From: RYN-230 sp963834515
GTDB taxonomy: Bacteria; Actinomycetota; Actinomycetes; Streptosporangiales; Streptosporangiaceae
Length of the DNA stretch: 64,000 nucleotides
Direction of reading: 5' to 3'
NCBI GenBank assembly: GCA_963834515.1
Contig: CAWICB010000007.1
Span: 434,001-498,000 of the forward strand
A program made the translations under genes and the position numbers. Positions 30,901-40,185 of this stretch are shown piece after piece (position 1 is the stretch's first letter; each line of letters begins with the position of its first letter). The notes under the pieces are model-generated. The model had not been told where the DNA came from. It did no database searches and worked only from the letters and a program-made list of their open reading frames with translations.

Positions 30901-30938
30901 TCGCGTCCGCCCCGGGGCTGGCAGAAGGCAGGGACCAG

Positions 30939-33182
30939 GTGGACCCGCAGGTGATCCAGCGGACAGAATTCGTCACGGCCGGTGGCGTGCGGGTGAGGCG
31001 CACCGCCGAGCCGCTGCGCCCGGAAGTCCTGGACGGCATCACCCGGCAGGCCGATGAGCGGCGCGGTGGCGTGCTCAGCTCCGGGATGGAATACCCAGGC
31101 CGGTACAGCCGCTGGCACCTGGCCTACATCGATCCCTGCGCGGAGATCGTGGCCCGCGGGCGGCGGATCGCGGCCCGGGCGCTGAACGAGCGGGGCGCGG
31201 TCCTGCTGCCGGTGCTGGGTGCGGCCCTGCTCCGGGCCGGTGAGCTGGTGCCCGGCCCGCCGGGCCAGCTCGAAGTGGTAATCCCCGAGCCGGCCGGCCT
31301 GGTCGCCGAGGAGGACCGCAGCCGCCGGCCGACCGTGTTCTCCGCCGTCCGCGAGATCATCGCCGCGTTCGCCGGGGACGATCCGCACCTCGGCCTGTAC
31401 GGCGCGTTCGGCTACGACCTGGCCTTCCAGTTCGAGCCGGTCCGGCTGCGCGCGGACCGCCCGGCGGACCAGCGTGACCTGGTCCTGCATCTGCCCGACG
31501 AGCTGTACGTGGTGGACCGCAAGCGCGAGTTCGCCGCCGTCTACCGGTACGAGTTCGAGGTGGGCGGGATCAGCACCGCGGGGTTGTCCCGCACCACGCC
31601 CCGCGCGCCGGCTGGGGGCCAGCGGGCCGCCGCGGGCGTTAAGCAGGATGGGGCTGCGCGCCGGCCGGAGCCGGGCTCGTACGCGCGCATCGTTCAGCAG
31701 GCCAAGCAGCGGTTCGCCCGGGGTGACCTGTTCGAGGTGGTGCCCAGCCACGTGTTCCATGGCCGGTGCGATTCACCGGCCGCGTTCTATGACCAGCTAC
31801 GCCGGACAAACCCGGCCCCGTATGAGTTTTTCTTCAACCTGGGGGAAGAGGAGTGCCTGGTCGGCGCCTCGCCGGAGATGTACGTGCGGGTCAGCGGGGA
31901 CCGGGTGGAAACGTGCCCGATCTCCGGCACTATCCGGCGGGGCGCCGATCCGCTGGCTGATGCGGAGAACATCCGGGCCCTGCTCAACTCGGCCAAGGAC
32001 GAATCTGAGCTGACCATGTGCACCGACGTGGACCGGAACGACAAGTCCCGGGTCTGCGTGCCGGGCAGCGTGCGGGTGATCGGCCGACGGCAGATCGAGA
32101 TGTACAGCCGGCTGATCCACACCGTGGACCACATCGAGGGGCGGCTGCGGCCCGGGCTGGACGCCCTGGACGCGTTCCTCACCCACATGTGGGCGGTCAC
32201 CGTGACCGGCGCGCCCAAGACCTGGGCCATGCAGTTCATCGAGGACCACGAGGGCGGCCCGCGGCGCTGGTACGGCGGGGCGGTCGGGGTAATCGGCTTC
32301 GACGGCAGCATGAACACCGGGCTGACGCTGCGCACCGCGCACATCACCGGCGGGGTGGCCGCGGTCCGGGCGGGCGCCACGCTGCTGTTCGAGTCCGACC
32401 CGATGGCCGAGGAGCGGGAGACCGAGCTCAAGGCGCGGGCGCTGCTGGAGACGCTGGCCGGGACGCAGCCGCCCGGCCCGGGCGCCGCCCTGCACGAGAG
32501 CACGGCTGAGACCCGGGCCGCGGGCCGGCCCGGCGAGGGACTGCGGGTGCTGCTGGTGGACCATCAGGACTCGTTCGTGCACACGCTGGCCGGGTACTTC
32601 CGCGAGCACGGCGCCGAGGTGCTGACGCTGCGCGCCGGGCTGCCCGCCGCGGCCATCGATGACTACGCACCCGACCTGGTGGTGCTCTCACCCGGGCCCG
32701 GCCGGCCGTCCGACTTCGACTGTGCCGCCCTGCTCGGCATGGTGGCCGAACGCGGCCTGCCGGTGTTCGGTGTATGCCTCGGCCTGCAGGCCATGGTCGA
32801 GCAGGCCGGCGGGGAGCTGGCCCTGCTGGCCGAGCCCGCGCACGGCAAGCCGGGGCAGGTGCGCCGGCTGGATAGCGGGACCGGCGCGGATTGCGGGCTG
32901 CTGGCCGGGCTGCCCGCGGAGTTCACCGCGGCCCGTTACCACTCGCTGTACGCCGTCCCGGAGCAGGTCAAGGGCGGTTACCGGGTGACCGCGGTCACCC
33001 CGGACGGGGTGGTGATGGCCATCGAGGACGACCGTGCCGGGCGCTGGGCGGTGCAGTTCCACCCGGAGTCGATCCTGACCGCCACCGGCCGGGCCGGGCA
33101 TCAGGTCATCGGCAACGTGCTCCGGCTGGGCCGGGCCCGGATGACCGCACCAGCCAGCGCCGATGTCCGCGCCCCCCGGTAG
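30939..33182 (+). CDS. trpE(G): Fused anthranilate synthase, TrpE and TrpG domains
   Basis: Makes anthranilate from chorismate and glutamine, the first committed step of tryptophan synthesis. 747 residues from GTG 30939 (AAGGCAGGGA ahead). The TrpE half has the chorismate-enzyme signatures CPISGTIRRGADPLADAEN, LLNSAKDESELTMCTDVDRN and MWAVTVTGAPK. After a linker of about 30 residues rich in Ala and Gly comes a class I glutamine amidotransferase with the catalytic Cys in VFGVCLGLQAMVEQ and the His-Glu pair in VQFHPESI. Fused TrpE(G) occurs in rhizobia and some actinomycetes; PhzE is a relative. The Trp-rich leader upstream argues for tryptophan and not phenazine metabolism. Confidence 0.93.
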   Translation: MDPQVIQRTEFVTAGGVRVRRTAEPLRPEVLDGITRQADERRGGVLSSGMEYPGRYSRWHLAYIDPCAEIVARGRRIAARALNERGAVLLPVLGAALLRAGELVPGPPGQLEVVIPEPAGLVAEEDRSRRPTVFSAVREIIAAFAGDDPHLGLYGAFGYDLAFQFEPVRLRADRPADQRDLVLHLPDELYVVDRKREFAAVYRYEFEVGGISTAGLSRTTPRAPAGGQRAAAGVKQDGAARRPEPGSYARIVQQAKQRFARGDLFEVVPSHVFHGRCDSPAAFYDQLRRTNPAPYEFFFNLGEEECLVGASPEMYVRVSGDRVETCPISGTIRRGADPLADAENIRALLNSAKDESELTMCTDVDRNDKSRVCVPGSVRVIGRRQIEMYSRLIHTVDHIEGRLRPGLDALDAFLTHMWAVTVTGAPKTWAMQFIEDHEGGPRRWYGGAVGVIGFDGSMNTGLTLRTAHITGGVAAVRAGATLLFESDPMAEERETELKARALLETLAGTQPPGPGAALHESTAETRAAGRPGEGLRVLLVDHQDSFVHTLAGYFREHGAEVLTLRAGLPAAAIDDYAPDLVVLSPGPGRPSDFDCAALLGMVAERGLPVFGVCLGLQAMVEQAGGELALLAEPAHGKPGQVRRLDSGTGADCGLLAGLPAEFTAARYHSLYAVPEQVKGGYRVTAVTPDGVVMAIEDDRAGRWAVQFHPESILTATGRAGHQVIGNVLRLGRARMTAPASADVRAPR

Positions 33183-33193
33183 GGTGCCGTGCC

Positions 33194-33979
33194 ATGAGAC
33201 CTGTTCAGCCCGAGGTGTTCCTGATCGCCCGGCCCGCCATCGACTACGACCAGATGGCCGCCTACCTGCGGGAGGTGGGTGGGGAGAACTGGCTGGAACG
33301 GCTGGACCGCGGCGAGCTGGATGACGCGCAGAACCTGGCCGAGTTCGCCGGCAAGACGTGCTATCGCGCCTGGGAGCCCGGGCTGAACCCGAACGTGAGC
33401 AAGGTGCGCAACGATCACGCGGCGTACCTGACCAACATCCTCAAGTCGGCGCACGGTTCGGTGCTGGAGCACGCCAGCTTCACGTTCGTCCTGCACAATA
33501 TATCTCGTGTGGCGACACATGAACTGGTCCGCCATCGCCCGGGGACGGCGGTGTCGCAGGAGTCGCTGCGGTTCGTCCGGCTGGATGACATCCCGTTCTG
33601 GTTCCCGGACTGGGCCCGGGAGGACCCGGAGCTGATGAAGCGGGCCACCGCGCTGCTGGACCAGATGGAGGAGATGCAGCGCTGGATGGCGGCCCACTTC
33701 GGGCTGGACGACGCCGGTGTGCCGTTCCACGAGAAGAAGCACAAGACGTCGTTCATGCGGCGGCTGGCCCCGGACGGGGTGGCCACCGGCATCGTCTGGA
33801 CGGCCAATATCCGGACCCTGCGGCACACCATCGAGGCGCGTACCGATCCCGGCGCCGAGGAGGAGATCCGTCTGGTGTTCGGCAAGATCGCCGAGCTGAT
33901 GCGGGCCGAGGCGCCGCTGCTGTTCGGCGACTACGAGATCCAGGACGGGACCTGGGTTCCGAAGTACCGGAAGGTCTGA
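33194..33979 (+). CDS. thyX: Flavin-dependent thymidylate synthase
   Basis: Makes dTMP from dUMP with methylene-tetrahydrofolate, FAD and NADPH. 261 residues. The ThyX signature appears as RHRPGTAVSQESLRF at residues 113-127 (family RHRxxSxxxxSxR). HGSVLEHASFTFVLHNISR and GIVWTANIRTLRHTIEART are further family blocks. The ATG is 11 bases behind the TrpE(G) stop, so co-transcription is likely although the pathways differ; both consume chorismate- or folate-linked precursors. Whether a classical ThyA also exists cannot be seen here. Confidence 0.95.
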   Translation: MRPVQPEVFLIARPAIDYDQMAAYLREVGGENWLERLDRGELDDAQNLAEFAGKTCYRAWEPGLNPNVSKVRNDHAAYLTNILKSAHGSVLEHASFTFVLHNISRVATHELVRHRPGTAVSQESLRFVRLDDIPFWFPDWAREDPELMKRATALLDQMEEMQRWMAAHFGLDDAGVPFHEKKHKTSFMRRLAPDGVATGIVWTANIRTLRHTIEARTDPGAEEEIRLVFGKIAELMRAEAPLLFGDYEIQDGTWVPKYRKV

Positions 33980-34014
33980 GCGGCGGGAGGGCCCAGCTGA
34001 CCCAGGATTCGGCC

Positions 34015-34243
34015 GTGCATGCGGTGGTGGCTCTGGCCCTGCCCGCGGTGGAGGCCTTCGATCTGGCCATCGCCGCGCAGGTCTTCGCCGATCCAGGCCG
34101 CCGAAGCGCTATGACTTCACCGGGAAGGCAGGCCCAGTGGCTCGAACGTCCTGTGCCGCCGGGGTACCGCCGCCAACCTGCGCCGGCACCTGGCCCGCGA
34201 TGCCGGCACCACGCCCACGTCCTACCGGGCCGCGTACCGGGGC
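34015..34243 (+). pseudogene. Scrap of a GlxA-type AraC-family regulator
   Basis: The front codes HAVVALALPAVEAFDLAIAA with QVF next, the start of a DJ-1/PfpI-type domain in GlxA-like AraC regulators. A short distance later, in another frame, come GTAANLRRHLARDAGTTPTS and YRAAYRG, the end of the AraC helix-turn-helix. About 250 residues normally found between them are missing. This is a deletion remnant, not a working gene. Confidence 0.65.
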
Positions 34244-34326
34244 ACCAGGCAGCTGGGTCGCCGGGCCGGCATCAGGCAGAATCCGTTCGACAGCGGGCAG
34301 TCGGGCCCCTCGTCACCCGGCTAGGG

Positions 34327-34716
34327 GTCAGGCTCGGTGAGGCCCTCCTGCAGCGCAACATCGGCGGCCGGATCACCCCGGCCGTCATCCAGGACATCGC
34401 CTACGCCGGCTACCTGGTCGACACCAAGGCCCCGCAAGGCCCGTATTTCGAGGTCGCGGTCATTCACCACACCGACTGCGGCTCGACCCTGCTGGCTGAC
34501 GATGAACTGCGCCATGGCTTCGCCGAGCGGATCGGGGCGGACGAGAGGACGCTGGCTGACACGCCGGTCCTGGACCCGGCCCGGACGGTCCGGACCGATG
34601 TCGAGCGGGTGCTGTGGGCGGCGGAGATCCCGCAGAACATCCGGGTCTCGGGGCACGTCTACGACGTCCAGACGGGCCTCGTCACCACCATCGTCGACGC
34701 GAAATCCAGGAAGTGA
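34327..34716 (+). pseudogene. N-terminally truncated beta-carbonic anhydrase
   Basis: About 130 residues match the C-terminal two-thirds of an actinobacterial carbonic anhydrase: LGEALLQRNIGGRITPAVIQ, FEVAVIHHTDCGSTLLADDE and ISGHVYDVQTGLVTTIVDA-like ending (VSGHVYDVQTGLVTTIVDA). The zinc ligands HHTDCG are present, but the N-terminal CxDxR zinc motif is missing because the frame is fused to the AraC scrap upstream. Without the first zinc cysteine and Asp-Arg pair, activity is unlikely. Confidence 0.65.
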
Positions 34717-34755
34717 CGTCCAGCCGGTCATCGGCCCCGGCCGGCTGACCGGCCC

Positions 34756-34807
34756 GGCTGCGCGGGGGCCGGCTGCGCAGGGGCCGGCTGCGCAGGGCCG
34801 GCTGGCC
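34756..34807. repeat. 15 bp tandem repeat, about 3.5 copies
   Basis: GGCTGCGCGGGGGCC (34756-34770), GGCTGCGCAGGGGCC (34771-34785), GGCTGCGCAGGGCC (34786-34799) and a partial GGCTGGCC. The array ends 14 bases before the tricorn protease start, so it sits in the 5' leader of that gene. Confidence 0.8.
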
Positions 34808-34820
34808 CTACGATGATGCG

Positions 34821-37800
34821 ATGACATCCGCTGGGTACCTCCGCTTTCCGCATGTGCACGGTGACCTCGTCACGTTCATCGCCGAGGACGACGTGTGGCT
34901 GGCCCCGGTCAGCGGCGGCCGGGCCTGGCGGCTGTCCGCCGACCGGGCCGAGGCCGCCTACCCCCGGTTCGCCCGGGACGGAGCCTCGGTGGCCTGGATG
35001 AGCTGGCGGGACGGGCCGGCCGAGATCTACCTGGCCGGGTCGGACGGGTCGGCCCCCGGCCGCCGGCTCACCTACTGGGGCGAGCAGGCGGCCGCGGTGT
35101 GCGGCTGGACGCCGGACGGCGAGGTCATTGCGCTGACCGCCACCGGCCAGCCGTTCGAGCGCCAGTTCTGGGCGCACGCCGTGCCGCCTGACGGCGGCCC
35201 GTCCCGGCTGCTGCCGTTCGGCCCGGTGGCTGGGCTGGCGATGGGGGACACCGCCCAGGCGCTGCTCAACGGCAGCTGGGGCCGGGACCCGGCGTACTGG
35301 AAGCGGTACCGGGGCGGCACCGCGGGCCGGCTGTGGACCGCTGCCGCGGGCGGCCCGTTCCAGCGCATCCTGGCCGGCCTCAACGGGCAGTTCGCCGATC
35401 CCATGCTGGTCGGTGACCGGCTGGCCTTCCTGTCCGATCATGAGGGCACCGGGAACGTGTACTCGTGCCTGCTGGACGGTTCGGACCTGCGGCGGCACAC
35501 CGACCACGACGGCGGTTACGCCCGGCAGGCCGCGACCGACGGGCGCCGGGTCGTGTACCAGTGCCGCGGCGAGCTGTGGCTGCTCGACGAGCTCAGCCCG
35601 GACAGCGAGCCGCGCCCGGTACCGGTCAGCCTGGGCTCGGCGTCCACCGCGCTGGTTCCCCGGCTGATCTCGGCCGAGGACCACCTCGGCGGCCTGTCCT
35701 GCGACTACACCGGGCGGGCCAGCGCGGTGGTGGTCCGCGGCACGCTGCACTGGCTGACCCACCGGGACGGGCCGGCCCGGGCGCTGGCCGTGTCCCCGGA
35801 CGCGCGGGCCCGGCTGCCCCAGGTGCTCGGCCGCACCGGCCAGGTGGCCTGGATCAGTGACGCCGGGGGAGCCGACGCGATCGAGATCGCGCCGGCCGGT
35901 GGCCCGGAGCTGGCGCCCGGCCCACCGATGGCGGGAACCGCACCCGCTGGCCCGCGCCGGCTGGCCGAGGGCCAGCTCGGCCTGGTCAGCGAGCTGGCCG
36001 CGGCGCCCGACGGGTCCAGCCTGGCCGTGGCGGCCCGCGACGGGCGGCTGCTGCTGGTGGACGTGGCCAGCGGCGCGGTCAGCCAGCTGGCCGAGTCCGG
36101 GGACGGCACGGTGTCCGGGCTGGCCTACACGCCTGACTCGGCCTGGCTGGCCTGGGCCCACCCGGGCCCGCAGCCGCTGAGCCGGATCAAGCTGGCCCGG
36201 CTGGCCGACGGGCTGGTGGTGGACGCGACCGAGGGCCGGTTCGTCGACACCGAGCCGGCGTTCACCGGGGACGGGAAATACCTGGCCTTCCTGTCCGCCC
36301 GGATCTTCGACCCGGTGTATGACGCGCACTTCTTCGACCTGTCGTTCCCGTACGGTTCGCGGCCCTACCTGGTCCCGCTGGCGGCCGGCACGCCGTCGCC
36401 GTTCGCCCCGCTCACCGCCGGCCGGCCGCCCGGCGACGGGCCGGACAAGCCGGCCGGCCGGACGGCGGGGACGGCGCGGCGGGCCGCGGCACAGCAGGCG
36501 GCGGCGCGGCGGGCGGCGGCGCGGCGGGCGGCGATGCGGCCGGCCAGGGCCCGGCCGAGACGGACGAGCCGCCGCCAGTGACGGTCGACGTGGACGGGCT
36601 GGCCGGGCGGGTGCTCAGCGTCCCGGTGGCCGAGTCACGGTACGAGTCGCTGCGCGCCCTGGCGGGCGGGCTGGCCTGGCTCCGGGAGCCGGTCATCGGG
36701 GTGCTCGGCGAGGGCGCCGCGGTGCCCGACGGCAGCAGCCCCGGGCCGTCCTGGAACGTTTCGACCTGGCCAAGCGCAAGGCCACCGACCTGGTCACCGG
36801 GCTGGACTGGTTCGAGGTCAGCGGCGACGGCGAGTGGCTGGTGGTGCGGGACGGCACTGACCTGAAGGTGGTCCCGGCCCAGCGCAAGGCGGACCCGGAC
36901 GGCGACGACACAGTCGAGGTGGACCTGTCCCGGGCCCGTTTCATGGCCGACCCGGCCGCCCAGTGGCGGCACGCCTACGCCGAGGCCAACCGGTACATGC
37001 GGCACGACTTCTGGGTGCCGGACATGGCCGGCGTGGACTGGGACGGGGTGTCCGAGGAGTACCGGCCGGTGCTGCAGCGGGTCGGCACCCCCGGCGAGTT
37101 CGCGGACCTGCTCTGGGAGGTGGCCGGCGAGCTGGGCAGCTCGCACGCCTACATCCGGCCCGCCCGCCAGCCGGGCGAAGATGGGGACGGCCAGCCGGGG
37201 CTGCTCGGCGCCGACCTGGCCCGGGACCCGGACGGCCGCTGGCGGATCGCCCGGGTGCTGCCCGGCGAGTCCTCCGACCCGCGCGCCCGGTCGCCGCTGG
37301 CCACGCCGGGGGTGCCGGTCCGGGATGGCGACCTCCTGCTGGCCGTGGACGGCCAGCCGGTGGACCCGCTGGCCGGGCCCGGCCCGCTGCTGGTCGGCGC
37401 CGCGGGCAAGCCGGTGGAGCTGACCGTGGCCAGCGCCGACGGGGCGGTGCGCCGGTTCGCGGTGACGCCGCTGGACAGCGAGCGGCGGCTGCGCTACCAG
37501 GACTGGGTGGCGGGCAAGCGGCGGCTGGTCCGGGAGCTGTCCGGTGGCCGGGCCGGCTACCTGCACATCCCGGACATGATGGGCGAGGGCTGGGCGCATT
37601 TCCACCGTGACCTGCGGGTCGAGATGGCCCGGGACACGCTGATCATGGACATCCGGATGAACCGTGGCGGCCACGTGTCTGAGCTGGTGGTGGAGAAGCT
37701 GGCCCGGCGCATCATGGGCTGGGACATGCCGCGCGGGCAGCAGCCGGTCACCTACCCCCGGGACACCCCGCGCGGCCCGGTGGTCGCGCTGGCCGACGAG

Positions 37801-38178
37801 AACGCCGGGTCGGACGGCGACATGGTCACCGCGGCCATCAAGATCCTCGGCCTCGGCCCGGTGGTGGGCGCCCGCACCTGGGGCGGGGTGATCGGCATCG
37901 GCGAGCCGTTCCGGCTGATCGACGGCACCGGGATGACCGTGCCGCGCTACGCCATCTGGCTGAACGGGTTCGGCTGGGGGGTGGAGAACCATGGCGTCGA
38001 CCCGGACGTGGAGGTGCTCATCTCACCGGCCGACTGGGCCGCGGGCCGGGACCCACAGCTGGAAACGGCGGTCCGGCTGGCCATGGAGCGGCTGGCGGCC
38101 AGTCCGGCCGCCCGGCCGCCGGACTACTCCGGCCGCCCATCCCGGGTCCGGCCGCCGCTGCCGCCCCGGCACGGCTGA
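34821..38178 (+). CDS. Tricorn protease homologue (S41), two frameshifts
   Basis: About 1119 codons of a tricorn-type peptidase that trims peptides made by the proteasome. The N-terminal half is beta-propeller (repeated LTYWGEQAAAVCGWTPDGE, LAFLSDHEGTGNVYS-like blades). Then a Gly/Ala linker, a helical C1 domain (YMRHDFWVPDMAGVDWDGVS), a PDZ domain (PGVPVRDGDLLLAVDGQPVD) and the S41 core, with the catalytic Ser in ADENAGSDGDMVTAAIK. The frame changes near 36445-36462 in a GGCCGGCC run and again near 36720-36745 (EGAAVPDG to RAVLERFDLAKRK); both flanks match the family, so sequence error is likely. The gene starts shortly after the 15 bp repeats. Confidence 0.88.
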
Positions 38179-38216
38179 CCGCGGAGCGCGGTCCGCTCCC
38201 GGGGGGCCGGCCGGGG

Positions 38217-39101
38217 CTACAGCGGCGAGGTGTAACTGCCGATCCAGTGCACCTTGAGCCAGGTCAGCGCGGCGGTCCAGGCCCCGGTCACCTCCAGCAC
38301 GCCGACCAGCACCAGCAGCCCGCCGCCGATCCGGGTGATCAGCTTGGCGTGCCGCCGGGCCCACTGGAACGCGGTCATCCCGCGCTGGAAGGCCAGCGCC
38401 ACGATGAGGAACGGGATGCCCAGCCCCAGGCCGTAGATGAAGGCCAGCACGGCGCCGCGGACCGCGGTACCGGACGTGAAGGACATGGTCAGCACCACGC
38501 TCAGGGTGGGGCCGATGCACGGGGTCCAGCTCAGCGCGAACAGCACGCCGAGCAACGGCGCACCGGCCAGCCCGGCGCGGGGCCGGAACGACGGCCGGGC
38601 GATCCGCCCGGTGACCGGGAACCGGTCAAACACCCCGGCGAACAGCAGGCCGAGCACGATGGTCACCGCGCCGAGCACCTGGGTCACCCCGGCCGAGTGC
38701 CGCTGCAGCACCAGCCCCAGGCTGCCGAAAGCGAGCCCTTCGGTGGCGAACACCAGCGAGAAGCCGAGCACGAACAGCAGCGTGCCGAGCAGGGTCCGGC
38801 TGCGGGCCGGCCCGGCTGCCGGGCCGCCGGTGCGCACGCTCGCGGCCGGCGCGGCCACGCTGACCCCTCCGCCGGCCGCCGCGGCACTGGCCGCCGGTGC
38901 CGCGGCCAGGCCGGCCGTCTGCTCAGCGGCCGCGGCGGCCCGCTGCGCGTCGGTGCCAGACATGCCGGTCACATAGGACAGGTAACCCGGCACCAGGGGC
39001 AGGCAGCATGGCGACAGGAACGTGATCGCGCCGGCCGCCGCCGCCACCGGGGCAGCCAGGATGAGCGGCCCGGACTGGACCAGGTGCTGCACACCACTCA
39101 T
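38217..39101 (-). CDS. ccdA: CcdA-type cytochrome c biogenesis / thiol transport protein
   Basis: A 294-residue membrane protein with six main helices. The two redox cysteine sites are SPCCLPLVPGYLSYVTG near the N-terminus and SWTPCIGPTLSVVLT in the fourth helix region, as in CcdA/DsbD. It carries electrons from cytoplasmic thioredoxin to extracytoplasmic thiols, mainly for heme attachment to c-type cytochromes. An Ala-rich loop of about 55 residues between helices 1 and 2 is longer than usual. No ResB, ResC or CcsX genes are adjacent, so it may serve another thiol pathway. Confidence 0.9.
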   Translation of the reverse strand: MSGVQHLVQSGPLILAAPVAAAAGAITFLSPCCLPLVPGYLSYVTGMSGTDAQRAAAAAEQTAGLAAAPAASAAAAGGGVSVAAPAASVRTGGPAAGPARSRTLLGTLLFVLGFSLVFATEGLAFGSLGLVLQRHSAGVTQVLGAVTIVLGLLFAGVFDRFPVTGRIARPSFRPRAGLAGAPLLGVLFALSWTPCIGPTLSVVLTMSFTSGTAVRGAVLAFIYGLGLGIPFLIVALAFQRGMTAFQWARRHAKLITRIGGGLLVLVGVLEVTGAWTAALTWLKVHWIGSYTSPL

Positions 39102-39179
39102 CCGCGCGCCTCCTGTCGGGCACCAAGCTACCGCCCGTAGCAGCTGCGTCGTTGCCCGGGGAGGGAGCCAGCCCCAGGG

Positions 39180-39533
39180 TCAGGCGGGCTGCCACAGCTC
39201 GACCCGATTGCCCTCGGGATCGGTGACCCAGCCGAATCGGCCCACACCCTCCATGTCCTGCGTCTCCGCCGCCACGGCTGCTCCCTGGCTGCGCAATTGC
39301 GCAAGCATCGCATCCAGGTCACGGACCCGGAGGTTGAGCATGGTCTGCTGGGCGCCGGACCCGAAGTAGCCGGTCCCGGACTCGAACGTCGCGAACACCG
39401 TCGGCCCGGGTTCCGGGCGCCACAGGCCGTTCTCGTCGGCGTCCAGGCCCAGGCAATCGCGGTACCACGTGCCCAGGGCGGCCGGGTCGGCGGCCCGCAG
39501 GAAGTATCCACCGATGCCAATCACACGTTCCAT
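39180..39533 (-). CDS. VOC-family protein
   Basis: A 117-residue glyoxalase-fold protein starting MERVIGIGGYFLRAADPAAL. The second module is TMLNLRVRDLDAMLAQLRSQ and the end WVTDPEGNRVELWQP, where the Glu is a usual metal ligand. It belongs to the single-domain group related to PhnB/glyoxalase-like proteins. ATG 39533 is preferred; frames upstream extend without a ribosome site. Substrate unknown. It lies upstream of ccdA on the same strand with a 78-base gap. Confidence 0.8.
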   Translation of the reverse strand: MERVIGIGGYFLRAADPAALGTWYRDCLGLDADENGLWRPEPGPTVFATFESGTGYFGSGAQQTMLNLRVRDLDAMLAQLRSQGAAVAAETQDMEGVGRFGWVTDPEGNRVELWQPA

Positions 39534-39602
39534 GCCGCTATCCTGCCGGGACGGCGGCCGGGCGGGCTGGCACCACACCGCCCGGCGTCACAGGCGGCTG
39601 AG

Positions 39603-40070
39603 CTAGCCGGCCAGCAGGAACAGATTCACCACCTGGCAGCCCAACGCCACTGCGGTGAGCAGGGCCATGCCCAGCGACGCGCCGTTGGCGCCGGTGTTGA
39701 CGAACGCCGCCCCGCTGCCTGCCGCGCCCAGGATGGCGAGCAGGCTGAGGCCCGAGGTGACGATGAACGCGGGCCGCCGCGCGGTCACCGCGCGGACCAG
39801 CGGGACGACCGAGCCGATCAGCAGCAGCAGCCCGAGGCTGGCGTGCGCGGCCAGCCCGGCCGGCCCGTGCGACAGCGCCCGGCCGATCGCGGCGAACTCC
39901 CCGCCCCCGCGGTCAGCCGCGGGCACGGTGGCGTACAGGTTCACCCACATGCCCAGCCCGTACTGGACGAGCAGGGCCACCGCGGTGCCCAGGCTGGCCC
40001 GCCGGAAGATCTCGTCGGTGCTGGGGCGCGTGCCGGCGGCCGGGCGGGACGCGACCGAGGTGCCAGACAT
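39603..40070 (-). CDS. Four-helix membrane protein of unknown function
   Basis: A 155-residue protein with four predicted membrane helices (AVALLVQYGLGMWVNLYA, GLAAHASLGLLLLIGSVVPL, AFIVTSGLSLLAILGAAGSG, GMALLTAVALGCQVVNLFLL). The ATG has a near-perfect GGAGGTGAG ribosome site. Conserved-looking His and Asn residues (AAHASLG, FVNTGANGAS) recall small actinobacterial membrane proteins annotated as hypothetical. It is divergent from a MarR regulator across an AT-rich operator region, so it is probably the regulator's main target. Confidence 0.65.
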   Translation of the reverse strand: MSGTSVASRPAAGTRPSTDEIFRRASLGTAVALLVQYGLGMWVNLYATVPAADRGGGEFAAIGRALSHGPAGLAAHASLGLLLLIGSVVPLVRAVTARRPAFIVTSGLSLLAILGAAGSGAAFVNTGANGASLGMALLTAVALGCQVVNLFLLAG

Positions 40071-40129
40071 TCTGTGCTCACCTCCACGGGCCGGGAGCTC
40101 CCAGCCGATGCTTAGCAATCGATATTGTT

Positions 40130-40180
40130 TCTAACAGAGATGATCTTAGAACGCAAGTATCGTGTGCGATGATAGTATCG
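40130..40180. promoter_or_regulatory. AT-rich operator region between membrane protein and MarR gene
   Basis: An inverted repeat TCTAA (40130-40134) / TTAGA (40146-40150) and a direct repeat AGTATCG (40156-40162 and 40174-40180, period 18) lie in the AT-rich divergent spacer. Such paired sites are typical of MarR autoregulation. The right-hand repeat lies five bases ahead of the preferred MarR start codon. Confidence 0.45.
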
Positions 40181-40185
40181 GGCGG

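Noticed and set aside
30939..33182. PhzE (phenazine) identity for the fused anthranilate synthase
   Set aside because: No phenazine genes are nearby and the tandem-Trp leader plus attenuator point to tryptophan synthesis.
36480..36541. Arg/Ala-rich low-complexity stretch in the tricorn gene as a repeat element
   Set aside because: In the correct frame it reads as a Gly/Ala linker between the propeller and catalytic halves, so it is ordinary linker DNA.
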